A DNA stretch of 38,235 nt from Rhodospirillaceae bacterium (GTDB lineage: Bacteria; Pseudomonadota; Alphaproteobacteria; Rhodospirillales; UBA2165). The first letter of the stretch is position 1. Each line of letters starts with the position of its first letter. The position numbers and the translations under genes are program-made. Shown piece after piece: positions 1 through 7,417 of this stretch. The DNA is taken from NCBI GenBank assembly GCA_002723345.1, contig PBNV01000023.1:1-38235 (forward strand). The letters are read 5' to 3'. A model generated the notes under the pieces. The model was not told the DNA's origin. It worked only from the letters and a program-made list of their open reading frames with translations, and made no database searches.

Positions 1-34
1 CGGACCCGCTCTTCAAAAAATGCTGATGAAATAA
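1..34 (+). CDS. possible 3' end of an upstream gene (partial), perhaps the TRAP binding protein DctP
   Basis: Frame 2 is open from the window edge and encodes GPALQKMLMK before a TAA at 32-34. This is too short for family recognition. The inference rests on position: a TRAP small permease follows, and its periplasmic substrate-binding subunit commonly precedes it. Frame 1 is also open up to a stop at 76-78, so the assignment is weak. Confidence 0.22.
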   Translation, partial: GPALQKMLMK

Positions 35-67
35 TCTTCGCTCATTATCAGCAAAGAAAAATAGTAT

Positions 68-100
68 CTGGCCGGTAACTGGTTCTGAGTTGCCGGCCAG
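68..100 (+). promoter_or_regulatory. strong intergenic hairpin upstream of the TRAP small permease
   Basis: The arms 68-80 (CTGGCCGGTAACT) and 88-100 (AGTTGCCGGCCAG) pair over 13 bp with one T-G wobble around a 7-base loop. No T-run follows, so it is not a classical intrinsic terminator. Between a binding-protein gene and dctQ such a stem could stabilise the upstream mRNA or limit read-through so that the binding protein is made in excess; that role is inferred. Confidence 0.6.
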
Positions 101-149
101 GTCAATTTATGTGGCTGAACAAAAAAAGATTCTTCCGGGAATTATTGTA

Positions 150-683
150 ATGCGGGCCTTTTTCGGTTTTCTTGCAAGATGGTTTGATCGTCTAAACCAG
201 GTCTTGGCGGCTGTAGCCTGCACCTTATTGGTTTTGATTACCCTGGCAGTCTGTGGTGAGATTTTTACTCGTTCATTTTTAGATATTTCGAACCCGTGGT
301 TAGTTGAACTGAGCGAAATTACGCTCCTCTATTTGACTTTTTTAGCTGCGGCATGGGTGCTGGGTAATGACAAACATGTCTCTATTGACCTGCTGGTGGG
401 TTACATGGGGGCAAGGCTAGCAAAGTCTCTTCAGTTTGTGCTCTCGTGGATCGCGGCGATTGCTTGCTTCGTCGTGTGCTACTTTGGTGTGTTAACTGTT
501 GTTGACCAATACCAAAACGAAATTCGGGAACCCACCATTATGGCGCCGCTTACTTTCTGGATTACGGCGGTGGTCCCTTTTGGCTTGTTACTATTGGGCC
601 TGCAATTTCTTAGGCGCGGTCTTCGGGCAATTCTCGGCATGCCGCTGGATATCAGAGTGAAACATGATGAGGGCCAAATCTGA
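150..683 (+). CDS. TRAP transporter small permease (DctQ family)
   Basis: The 177-residue membrane protein has four hydrophobic segments (about residues 15-38, 48-65, 88-110 and 128-150). The pattern WLVELSEITLLYLTFLAAAW followed by KHVSIDLL is typical of DctQ. It forms the inner-membrane complex with the large permease and uses an ion gradient to import a solute handed over by a periplasmic binding protein. The ATG at 150 was chosen over a TTG at 90, because the TTG lies inside the hairpin at 68-100 and would add a polar extension before the first membrane helix. The stop overlaps the next start (TGATG), so translation is probably coupled to dctM. The substrate is not readable, but the oxygenase genes behind it suggest an aromatic or other organic acid. 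Confidence 0.88.
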   Translation: MRAFFGFLARWFDRLNQVLAAVACTLLVLITLAVCGEIFTRSFLDISNPWLVELSEITLLYLTFLAAAWVLGNDKHVSIDLLVGYMGARLAKSLQFVLSWIAAIACFVVCYFGVLTVVDQYQNEIREPTIMAPLTFWITAVVPFGLLLLGLQFLRRGLRAILGMPLDIRVKHDEGQI

Positions 684-1996
684 TGGAGTGGTATGAGGCC
701 TTCTTAATTATAATGGGTTCCTTGTTCGTTTTGATGTTTATCGGGTTGCCCGTGGCTTTTGCATTTCTTGTTGTCAATGTGGTTGGAGCCTACCTGTTCT
801 TTGGTGGCATTCCAGGTATGCTTCAATTGGTCATCCAAGTTTCAGAGTCATTGAGTACTTTCACGTTGGTGCCCGTAGCGTTGTTTCTGGTGATGGGCGA
901 AATTATGTTCCATTCGGGAATAGGCAACAATCTGTTGGATGCGCTAGATAAGTGGTTTGGACGCCTAAAAGGTCGTTTAGCGCTAATGGCTGTTGGCGGC
1001 GGTGTCCTATTCTCAGCATTAACCGGAAATAGTATGGGTAGTATCGCTCTTCTTGGCTCATCGTTGGTGCCTGAAATGGAGAAGCGCGGATATAAAAAGC
1101 CTATGTCCCTGGGGCCAATATTGGGTAGTGGGGGGCTAGCGATAATGATTCCGCCAAGCGGGCTCGCCGTTTTGCTTGGCGTCGTGGCTGAACTGTCTAT
1201 TGGTCAAATTTTAGTCGCGATTATACTTCCGGGTATCATTATGGCAGTTCTCTATACTCTCTACATCCTCGGTCGCTGCGTAATTGATCCTAAAGTTGCA
1301 CCGCCCTTCACTGTTGAGGCTATTCCCCTCTCGGAAAAGATCAAGGTAACGATCACCCAAATTTTACCTGTTGGATTTATTATATTTATGGTCGTTGGTG
1401 TGATCTTTGTAGGCTGGGCAACACCGAGCGAGTCGTCCGCCTCTGGCGCATTGGCAACCTTTTTGCTGGCTACTTTTCAAGGTCGGATGAACTGGAATAT
1501 TTTTAAAAATGCCATAGTCGGAAGCTTAGAGATTGGAGTTATGCTCCTGCTAATTATCTCTGGAGCTCTTGCTTTCACGCAAATGTTGGCATTTACGGGC
1601 GCTACAGAAGGTTTGGTGAATCTGGTGCTAAGTCTCAGCGCCAGTCCTCTGACAATTGTAGGTTTGATGATATTAACGGTTATCCTACTTGGGATGCTCA
1701 TGAGCCCTGTCCCTATAATGCTCGTTACATTGCCTGTTTTTGTGCCAGTTGTGGAGCAGCTCGGGTTTGACCCCATATGGTTCGCTGTCCTCTATCTTAT
1801 AGCAATTGAGACTGGCTCTACATCTCCGCCATTTGGTGCTGGCCTCTTTGTTATGAAGGGAGTGGCACCCAGGGGTACTACCATGAGTGATATATACTGG
1901 GCGGCAGTGCCTTTCTTGATTTGCGATTTACTGGCTATCATTATCGTAATGATTTTCCCCATTATTGTATCTTGGCCTATTAGCCTTATGATTTAG
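683..1996 (+). CDS. TRAP transporter large permease (DctM family)
   Basis: The 437-residue, highly hydrophobic protein has the usual DctM length and about a dozen membrane segments. Family signatures include FIGLPVAFAFL near the N-terminus, SALTGNSMGSIALLGSSLVPEM, GGLAIMIPPSGLAVLLG and the C-terminal IETGSTSPPFGAGLFVMKG. It is the transport channel of the TRAP system and pairs with the small permease just upstream, whose stop codon it overlaps by one base. The coding sequence is noticeably AT-richer than the housekeeping genes at the far end of the window, which fits an accessory origin but is not proof. The periplasmic binding subunit is not complete in the window. Confidence 0.93.
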   Translation: MEWYEAFLIIMGSLFVLMFIGLPVAFAFLVVNVVGAYLFFGGIPGMLQLVIQVSESLSTFTLVPVALFLVMGEIMFHSGIGNNLLDALDKWFGRLKGRLALMAVGGGVLFSALTGNSMGSIALLGSSLVPEMEKRGYKKPMSLGPILGSGGLAIMIPPSGLAVLLGVVAELSIGQILVAIILPGIIMAVLYTLYILGRCVIDPKVAPPFTVEAIPLSEKIKVTITQILPVGFIIFMVVGVIFVGWATPSESSASGALATFLLATFQGRMNWNIFKNAIVGSLEIGVMLLLIISGALAFTQMLAFTGATEGLVNLVLSLSASPLTIVGLMILTVILLGMLMSPVPIMLVTLPVFVPVVEQLGFDPIWFAVLYLIAIETGSTSPPFGAGLFVMKGVAPRGTTMSDIYWAAVPFLICDLLAIIIVMIFPIIVSWPISLMI

Positions 1997-2069
1997 TGGG
2001 TTGAGAAGTGTTAGCATAAGGGAGTGCATGTTCGCCTCTGCGGATTGTTAAAGCTGACAGTCTCAAACG

Positions 2070-2097
2070 TTGCAAAAATGAAACCATATTTTATATG
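2070..2097 (+). promoter_or_regulatory. candidate promoter with small inverted repeat upstream of the oxygenase genes
   Basis: TTGCAA (2070-2075), a 16-base spacer and TATATG (2092-2097) resemble a sigma-70 promoter. The -10 end overlaps a short inverted repeat, CATAT-TTT-ATATG (2085-2097), which could be an operator half-site pair. It lies in the 129-base gap after dctM and would drive the small HTH gene and the Rieske gene. This is pattern reading only. Confidence 0.4.
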
Positions 2098-2125
2098 TAA
2101 GACAGATTGAAGAGAGTTATGTGTT

Positions 2126-2422
2126 ATGGATTACAACCCTCATCTGCAGCCATGGAAGCGGTCGGAGCCAAACAAAGAAGCTGGAAAAGGCAGCATAGAA
2201 ATCCCAGACGAAATTGAGAATATTGTGCATCAGACTCGGTCTGCTCCACCCTCTGACTTCGAAAACCAGTTGGGAGAGGCGCTTGAGTCAATTTTTGGTG
2301 ATGGCATTACCGAATTGGCAGATATCGTTGATTGCTTGAATAAAAGGGGCGTTCACGCCCCTCACGGGCACAAGTGGACGGAAAACTCGTTTTGTGCCGA
2401 GATGAGCCGGCTTGGCGCATAA
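2126..2422 (+). CDS. small recombinase-like helix-turn-helix protein next to a Rieske oxygenase
   Basis: The 98-residue soluble protein has no signal peptide or membrane segment. Its C-terminal half (about 58-98), GITELADIVDCLNKRGVHAP then GHKWTENSFCAEMSRLG, resembles the HTH part of the serine-recombinase accessory domain, where similar text sits between catalytic domain and zinc ribbon. No resolvase catalytic domain is present, so it is unlikely to recombine DNA. Small proteins of this kind are, as I recall, annotated beside Rieske oxygenase genes elsewhere, suggesting an oxygenase accessory or regulatory role. A GAAGAGAG sequence about 11 bases upstream supports the start. The next gene begins 67 bases later on the same strand. 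Confidence 0.7.
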   Translation: MDYNPHLQPWKRSEPNKEAGKGSIEIPDEIENIVHQTRSAPPSDFENQLGEALESIFGDGITELADIVDCLNKRGVHAPHGHKWTENSFCAEMSRLGA

Positions 2423-2489
2423 CGGACAGTCTTTAGCTCTATCCAAAAATTTTTCTCCATCCATCCTAAAGCTGAGTAAGAGGACAGAG

Positions 2490-3560
2490 ATGACAGATAA
2501 GCAATATACGTCAGATCAGGTCGAAAAACTGGTGAATACAGGGTTAATGAATTTGTGGTATCCAGTTCTTCCAAGCTGGAGGGTTCACTCAGACCCGGTG
2601 GGAATTACCCGGCTTTCGCAAAAAATCGTTTTGTGGCGGGACAACACAGGGGTTGTTCACGCAATAGAGGACCGTTGTCCGCACCGCGGCGCTCGCCTAT
2701 CTCTGGGTTGGAATCTCGGGGACCGATTAGCTTGCTGGTATCATGGTATAGAGATGGATGGCGACGGCATTGTTGTGAATGTGCCGGCAATGAACAATGC
2801 CTCAATGGTGGGTAAACAATGTGTTGCCAAATATCCCGTGAAAGAAATCGAGGGCGCTATTTTTCTGTACTTCGGCGATGAAGCTAATCCGGAGCCGTGT
2901 GACCTTGATTTGCCAAAAGAACTAGTGGGAGAGGACTTCAGTAATTTTCTCTGTACAGCCATGTGGAGATGTAATTATCGGTACGCAGTCGATAATGTAA
3001 TGGATCCAATGCACGGCGCTTATCTGCACGCAAAATCACACTCTATGGCTTCCGGTGATAAGGAAGCAAAAATGCGGATTGAAGACACAAACTTCGGTCT
3101 CATTTTCGAGAAGGAAGGTCAGAGAGATGTTAATTTTGACTGGGTTGAACTTGGTGATACCGGCGCCATGTGGATGCGGCTGTCCATTCCCTATCGCCAG
3201 AATGCTGGTCCGGGCGGGGTATTCTATATTGTTGGTTTTGCAACGCCCGTTGATGAAAATCATACGCAAGTCTTTTTTTGGCGCACACGCCAGGTTAGTG
3301 GGTGGAAGAGAGATGTTTGGAGATTTATGTACCGTAACCGTCTGGAAAAATTGCATTGGGATGTTCTGGAACAAGACCGACACGTTTTGGAGGTGATGGC
3401 GCCTGATGCACGTAACCGTGAGCTGCTATATGACCATGACAAAGGCCTTGTTAGGGTTCGCCGCGATTTCAAGAAGAAAGCAGAAAAACAACTTGCCGCT
3501 CTCGCTGCTATCGAGACGACCCGCACAAATAATCGAACACAGGCAATTGCAGGCGACTAA
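2490..3560 (+). CDS. Rieske [2Fe-2S] aromatic ring-hydroxylating oxygenase, alpha subunit (phthalate oxygenase-like)
   Basis: The 356-residue protein has an N-terminal Rieske domain with C63-P-H65 and C82-W-Y-H85, the [2Fe-2S] ligands. The catalytic domain carries the mononuclear iron site NVMDPMHGAYLH (H175 and H180, with D/N upstream). This layout is that of single-component-type oxygenase subunits that hydroxylate or demethylate aromatic acids. Electrons must come from a reductase, and none is encoded in the window. The ATG at 2490 was chosen because AGAGGA lies just upstream and the longer frame adds 26 non-family residues. It is followed closely by an SDR, as expected where a cis-diol or alcohol product is oxidised. 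The substrate cannot be told from sequence alone. Confidence 0.92.
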   Translation: MTDKQYTSDQVEKLVNTGLMNLWYPVLPSWRVHSDPVGITRLSQKIVLWRDNTGVVHAIEDRCPHRGARLSLGWNLGDRLACWYHGIEMDGDGIVVNVPAMNNASMVGKQCVAKYPVKEIEGAIFLYFGDEANPEPCDLDLPKELVGEDFSNFLCTAMWRCNYRYAVDNVMDPMHGAYLHAKSHSMASGDKEAKMRIEDTNFGLIFEKEGQRDVNFDWVELGDTGAMWMRLSIPYRQNAGPGGVFYIVGFATPVDENHTQVFFWRTRQVSGWKRDVWRFMYRNRLEKLHWDVLEQDRHVLEVMAPDARNRELLYDHDKGLVRVRRDFKKKAEKQLAALAAIETTRTNNRTQAIAGD

Positions 3561-3586
3561 GGCCCAGTAGTCAGGCGCAAATTGAT

Positions 3587-4336
3587 ATGACCAGCCCCAT
3601 CTCTTTGGAAGGCAAGCGAATAATAGTGACGGGTGCAGCGCGAGGTCTTGGAAGAGCATTCGCCGAGGCCATGATCAGCGCAGGCGCTAGTATTATGGTC
3701 GCAGATATTCTCGAAGAAGAAGGCAGGGAGACTGCCAATGCCATTGGCGCTGAGTTTGCGGAACTTGATTTAGCCGTCCCAGAGAGTGTGGACTCATGTG
3801 TGGAAACGGCAGTGTCGGCATTTGGTGGTCTGGATGGTTTGGTAAATAATGGCGCTATTGCGACGGGCATAGGTGGCCCAATGATGACGGAAATCGACAC
3901 AGACGTGTGGGATAGAGTAATGAAAGTTAATGTTCGTGGAACTTGGCTCATGAGCAAGGCAGCGGTACCTCAATTAGCAAAATCTAGGGCCGGAAAAATT
4001 GTAAATCTTGCATCCGACACGGCATTATGGGGCGCACCGCGCCTGATGCACTATGTTGCAAGTAAAGGCGCTGTTTTATCTATGACACGGTCGATGGCTC
4101 GGGAACTTGGTGGTAGCGGGATCGCCGTTAATTCCATCGCCCCCGGCCTCACCGAAGTTGAGGCCACCGAGTATGTGCCCCAGGACCGCAAGGACCTTTA
4201 TGTCAGCAACCGTCCGTTTAACCGGGTCCAGATGCCTGATGATGTAACCGGAGCGGTTATGTTTCTGATGTCCGACGCCGCTAGCTTTATCACTGGTCAA
4301 TGTATTCCAGTGAACGGTGGTTTTTTGATGCGTTGA
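3587..4336 (+). CDS. short-chain dehydrogenase/reductase, classical type
   Basis: The 249-residue protein is the usual length for a classical SDR. It shows the NAD(P)-binding TGAARGLG (15-22), an NNGA in place of the standard NNAG (87-90), and the catalytic set Ser143 with Tyr156-x3-Lys160 (YVASK). The C-terminal SFITGQCIPVNGGF is the standard SDR end. It should oxidise or reduce a hydroxyl/keto group in the cytosol; directly behind a Rieske oxygenase, oxidation of a dihydrodiol or alcohol is the natural guess. The gap to the oxygenase is 26 bases and to the cupin 30, so it is very probably in one operon. Confidence 0.9.
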   Translation: MTSPISLEGKRIIVTGAARGLGRAFAEAMISAGASIMVADILEEEGRETANAIGAEFAELDLAVPESVDSCVETAVSAFGGLDGLVNNGAIATGIGGPMMTEIDTDVWDRVMKVNVRGTWLMSKAAVPQLAKSRAGKIVNLASDTALWGAPRLMHYVASKGAVLSMTRSMARELGGSGIAVNSIAPGLTEVEATEYVPQDRKDLYVSNRPFNRVQMPDDVTGAVMFLMSDAASFITGQCIPVNGGFLMR

Positions 4337-4366
4337 AAAAACGATTGAGATTAATGGAGGAAGCCG

Positions 4367-4915
4367 ATGCCAGATATGACGGAAATGGAATTTGAAGATC
4401 TTGAAACCTGGAAAAAGCCTGCTGGTAAAAGCTTTGCCGAGTGGATGGAAAGCCGGGTCGCTCGGTTCGAGACGCGAACTTACGATTGGGATGCCCTAAA
4501 ATTTCAAGCAGATTATGATCCAAAATATGCACGCGCCCAATGCAGGTATATGGGAACTGGGGGGACGGGTGTTTCAAATGATGAGAATGTGGTGCCTGCC
4601 GAGCATTTTACATTTTCGACGATGGTCTTGCCTGCAGGCTGTGAGGGCCCTCCACACATGCATGTAGATGTGGAAGAAATTTTTTTCATGCTTAAAGGGA
4701 GCATCCGGCTCACCATCGAAGATGATGGAAATTTTCATGAAACCATTTTGAAGGAACGGGACCTGGCCTCTGTGCCGCCGGGCTACTACCGCGGCCTTTA
4801 TAATACAGGTCAAGAAGAGGCCTTAATGCTGGTGATGCTAGGCAATAAAAAACCTGTTACGCCGCATTACCCGCCAGACCACCCCTTGACCAAGATCAAG
4901 CGGCCTAAGAAATAG
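4367..4915 (+). CDS. cupin-domain protein
   Basis: The 182-residue soluble protein has a single cupin fold in its C-terminal two thirds. Cupin motif 1 is PPHMHVDVEEIFFMLKGSI (two His plus Glu as likely metal ligands), and motif 2 is the region around LASVPPGYYRGLYNTG. The usual second-motif histidine is replaced around PPGYYRGL, so metal binding may be incomplete. A clear GGAGG lies 8 bases before the ATG. Cupins in aromatic pathways can be dioxygenases, isomerases or sensors; no specific activity is claimed. It sits between the SDR and the hydrolase and is probably co-transcribed with both. Confidence 0.85.
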   Translation: MPDMTEMEFEDLETWKKPAGKSFAEWMESRVARFETRTYDWDALKFQADYDPKYARAQCRYMGTGGTGVSNDENVVPAEHFTFSTMVLPAGCEGPPHMHVDVEEIFFMLKGSIRLTIEDDGNFHETILKERDLASVPPGYYRGLYNTGQEEALMLVMLGNKKPVTPHYPPDHPLTKIKRPKK

Positions 4916-4927
4916 AGTGGCCAGGGA

Positions 4928-5779
4928 GTGAATCAGGTTACGAATAAAGCCGACTGGGTAGACGATGCCTATCCGAGCCGCTGTATGGATGTCGACGGCA
5001 GGACACAAGGCTACAGGGAGGCGGGTGATAGAGAGACGCCGCTGATGATGTTACTGCACGGTATCGGCTCGGGCTCCGGATCCTGGGGGTATCTGATGGA
5101 TCACTTTAAAGACCGATACCGGCTCATTGCCTGGGATGCACCCGGCTACAATATCTCCACGCCGCTACCCGAGGATAAGCCAGGTGCGTTAGGTTATGCT
5201 AGGGCGCTAGGCAGGTTTCTCGACACGATAGGCGTCCGGCCCGCGGTGATGATCGGCCATTCTCTGGGTGCTATGGTGGCGGGGGCTTATGCAGCGGAGA
5301 TTAATCCAGATGTGCCCGCACTCATTCTGGGGGACCCAGCCAATGGGTATGGAGAAGCGGCACCAGAGATCCGTGAGCAGAAACTTCAACACCGGTTGGA
5401 AATGGTGCGTGACCTGGGGCCTGAGGGTATGGCTGAAATGCGATCTGGAAACCTGCTTTCCGATACACCGCCCTCAGAAGCTGTCGAGATGGTTAAATGG
5501 AATATGCGAAAGACGACGTTGCTGGGATATGAGCAGGCGTCGCACGCCCTGGCGGACGGACACCTAATGGGCTGGGCCGGGGAGTTCAGGGGTAAGGCGC
5601 TCGTGCTGTGCGGAGGCGAAGACTGTGTGACCCCGATAGATGCCTGCAGGGCGGTTGCCGCCGCTTATAACGACGCTCGTTTTGATGTCTTGCCCGGGCT
5701 TGGCCATGCATCTTATGTAGAGGGGCCAGACCTCTTCAATCTTGCGGTTGAACAGTTCTTAGAGATGTCCCATGCCTGA
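4928..5779 (+). CDS. alpha/beta hydrolase
   Basis: The 283-residue protein has the oxyanion-hole HGIG near residue 44, the nucleophile elbow GHSLG with Ser112, a late acid in LVLCGGEDCVTP and the catalytic His in GLGHASYVEG. The fold and length match meta-cleavage-product hydrolases and related enol-lactone or ester hydrolases. A GTG at 4928 is used here, but its Shine-Dalgarno (CAGGGA) is almost adjacent; an ATG at 4985 is an alternative that would remove 19 residues. The 3' end overlaps the regulator gene by 8 bases. In context it may hydrolyse a ring-opened intermediate, which is inferred from the nearby extradiol-type VOC protein. Confidence 0.88.
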   Translation: MNQVTNKADWVDDAYPSRCMDVDGRTQGYREAGDRETPLMMLLHGIGSGSGSWGYLMDHFKDRYRLIAWDAPGYNISTPLPEDKPGALGYARALGRFLDTIGVRPAVMIGHSLGAMVAGAYAAEINPDVPALILGDPANGYGEAAPEIREQKLQHRLEMVRDLGPEGMAEMRSGNLLSDTPPSEAVEMVKWNMRKTTLLGYEQASHALADGHLMGWAGEFRGKALVLCGGEDCVTPIDACRAVAAAYNDARFDVLPGLGHASYVEGPDLFNLAVEQFLEMSHA

Positions 5780-6623
5780 CGGCCAACAGAATTCGTCGTT
5801 ATCGGCCCCGGAATCCGCGGAGGCGCCCAAGTACATCGTCCCGGCCTTACAAAGGGGGCTGGAAATCTTGCGAACCTTTAGTCGGGATCGCCACAGCATA
5901 GGCGCACCGGAGCTCGCCCGCGAACTGAACATTCCCCGTTCAACTGTATTCCGGCTGATCCAGACCCTTGAATATATGGGTTTCTTGGAAAAGCTTGAAA
6001 ACGGTTCAGAGTATCGGCTGAGCGTCGGTGTTTTGTCGCTTGGTTTTGAATTTATAGCATCTCTTGAAGTGACAGATCTCGCACGCCCTCTGTTGGAAAA
6101 ACTCCGGGACGAAACGGGCTATTCCGTGCATCTCGCTATCCGCGACGGTGGCGACGTCATTTTCGTTATCAAAGCGAGGGCCGAGACCGCCTTTGCCAGC
6201 AGCATCAATATCGGAACCCGGCTGCCAGCGCACGGCACGGTGCTGGGCCGTGTTATTCTGGCTGACCTGTCTGACCAGGAGCTTGATGAGGTTTATCCGC
6301 AGCCAGCCCTGCCAAAGTTTTCCCCTCAAACACCTCAAAACTTGGACGATCTGAAGGCTCTTCTGCGCCAGGACCGAAAACGCGGTTACGCGCGCAGCGC
6401 CTCTTTTTTTGAGACCGGCATCGCATCGGTAGCCGCACCTGTCCGAGATCAAAGCGGGCGCGTTATCGCGTCGATCAACATTACATTTCAAGACGGTATG
6501 GTTGCCGAAGATGATATAGAAACCAACCTTGTGAGCGCTTTGGTGAAAACTGCCGAAACACTCTCAGGCCGATTAAATTATCGCGCCAGGGATGTGTTCC
6601 CGGTCGGGGGGGAAGTATCGTGA
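5772..6623 (+). CDS. IclR-family transcriptional regulator
   Basis: The 283-residue protein has an N-terminal winged HTH (about 24-80: PALQRGLEILRTFS, APELARELNIPRSTVFRLIQTLEYMGFLE) and a C-terminal IclR effector domain (about 95-270) with GTRLPAHGTVLGRVILA and ASVAAPVRDQSGRVIASINI. IclR proteins bind small aromatic or organic-acid effectors and control adjacent catabolic operons. The gene is embedded in the operon: it overlaps the hydrolase by 8 bases and the next SDR by 4 (GTGA). Regulation of its own operon is therefore likely, but the operator was not located. A 20-residue polar leader precedes the HTH. Confidence 0.93.
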   Translation: MPDGQQNSSLSAPESAEAPKYIVPALQRGLEILRTFSRDRHSIGAPELARELNIPRSTVFRLIQTLEYMGFLEKLENGSEYRLSVGVLSLGFEFIASLEVTDLARPLLEKLRDETGYSVHLAIRDGGDVIFVIKARAETAFASSINIGTRLPAHGTVLGRVILADLSDQELDEVYPQPALPKFSPQTPQNLDDLKALLRQDRKRGYARSASFFETGIASVAAPVRDQSGRVIASINITFQDGMVAEDDIETNLVSALVKTAETLSGRLNYRARDVFPVGGEVS

Positions 6624-7417
6624 AAATTGATTTGTCTGGACGGGTGACCGTCGTGACTGGCGGAACTGCAGGTATAGGCCTTGCCGCTGTGCGGTTATTT
6701 TTAGAGGCGGGTGCAGCGGTCGCTTTTTGTGGGCGAGATAAAGACAAGTCGGCGGATGTGGCCGAGGTGCTGAGAACCGATTACCCCCGTGCAAAAATTT
6801 TGGCCGAGGCCTGCGATGTGCTCGATAAATCAAACGTCAAGGCATTCGCCTCTGCTGTGAAAACAACGTTTGGCGGAACTGATATGCTTGTTTTAAATGC
6901 CGGCCAGGCGAGACTGTCCACATTTGACGATACGAGTGATGCGGCATGGCGCGAGGAACTGGAACTTAAATATTTTAGTGTGCTGAACCCGGCCCATGCA
7001 TTTCTACCCCAATTAGAAATGTCGGACACAGCAGCGATCGTGTGTTCAAGTTCTCTTTTGGGTCGGCAACCGGAACCCCATCTAGTTGCAACGTCTTCCG
7101 CTCGGGCTGGCCAGTTGTCTCTAGTTCACGGCATGGCGCATGAACTTGCCCCTAAAGGCATTCGTGTAAACTCCATCCTCATAGGTCAAGTTGCATCGAC
7201 CCAATGGCGCCGCCGTTTTGACGCCCTTGAGGACAAAAGCGTCACCTGGGAGATCTATACAAAGTCCATTGCGGACCGGGCCGGTGTTCCCCTGGGCCGG
7301 ATTGGAACGCCTGAGGAAGCCGCGTCAGCTATTTTCTTTTTGGCGACTCCAATGTCGTCGTTTACCACGGGATCAACTGTGGATGTCTCAGGAGGTCTAT
7401 CACGTCATGTCGGATAA
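6620..7417 (+). CDS. SDR-family protein with a non-canonical active site
   Basis: The 265-residue protein has the dinucleotide-binding TGGTAGIG (13-20), LNAG (92-95) and Ser residues at 143-145, but the position of the YxxxK pair reads T158-S-S-A-R162. The catalytic Tyr and Lys are thus replaced by Thr and Arg. The rest of the fold is intact, including the terminal STVDVSGGLSRH. A similar ATSxAR pattern occurs, as I recall, in a recognised SDR subgroup, so this is probably a family trait and not decay. Either the mechanism differs or the protein has no classical dehydrogenase activity. It starts at a GTG overlapping the iclR-like stop (GTGA), and its end overlaps the ThDP gene by 11 bases. 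Confidence 0.87.
   Translation: MKIDLSGRVTVVTGGTAGIGLAAVRLFLEAGAAVAFCGRDKDKSADVAEVLRTDYPRAKILAEACDVLDKSNVKAFASAVKTTFGGTDMLVLNAGQARLSTFDDTSDAAWREELELKYFSVLNPAHAFLPQLEMSDTAAIVCSSSLLGRQPEPHLVATSSARAGQLSLVHGMAHELAPKGIRVNSILIGQVASTQWRRRFDALEDKSVTWEIYTKSIADRAGVPLGRIGTPEEAASAIFFLATPMSSFTTGSTVDVSGGLSRHVG

Noticed and set aside
90..149. Longer TTG start for the TRAP small permease
   Set aside because: The TTG is inside the 68-100 hairpin and the extra 20 residues do not resemble the family N-terminus.
7191..7406. Longer start of the ThDP enzyme
   Set aside because: The added 72 residues are a shadow of the SDR gene; AGGAGG marks the start at 7407.
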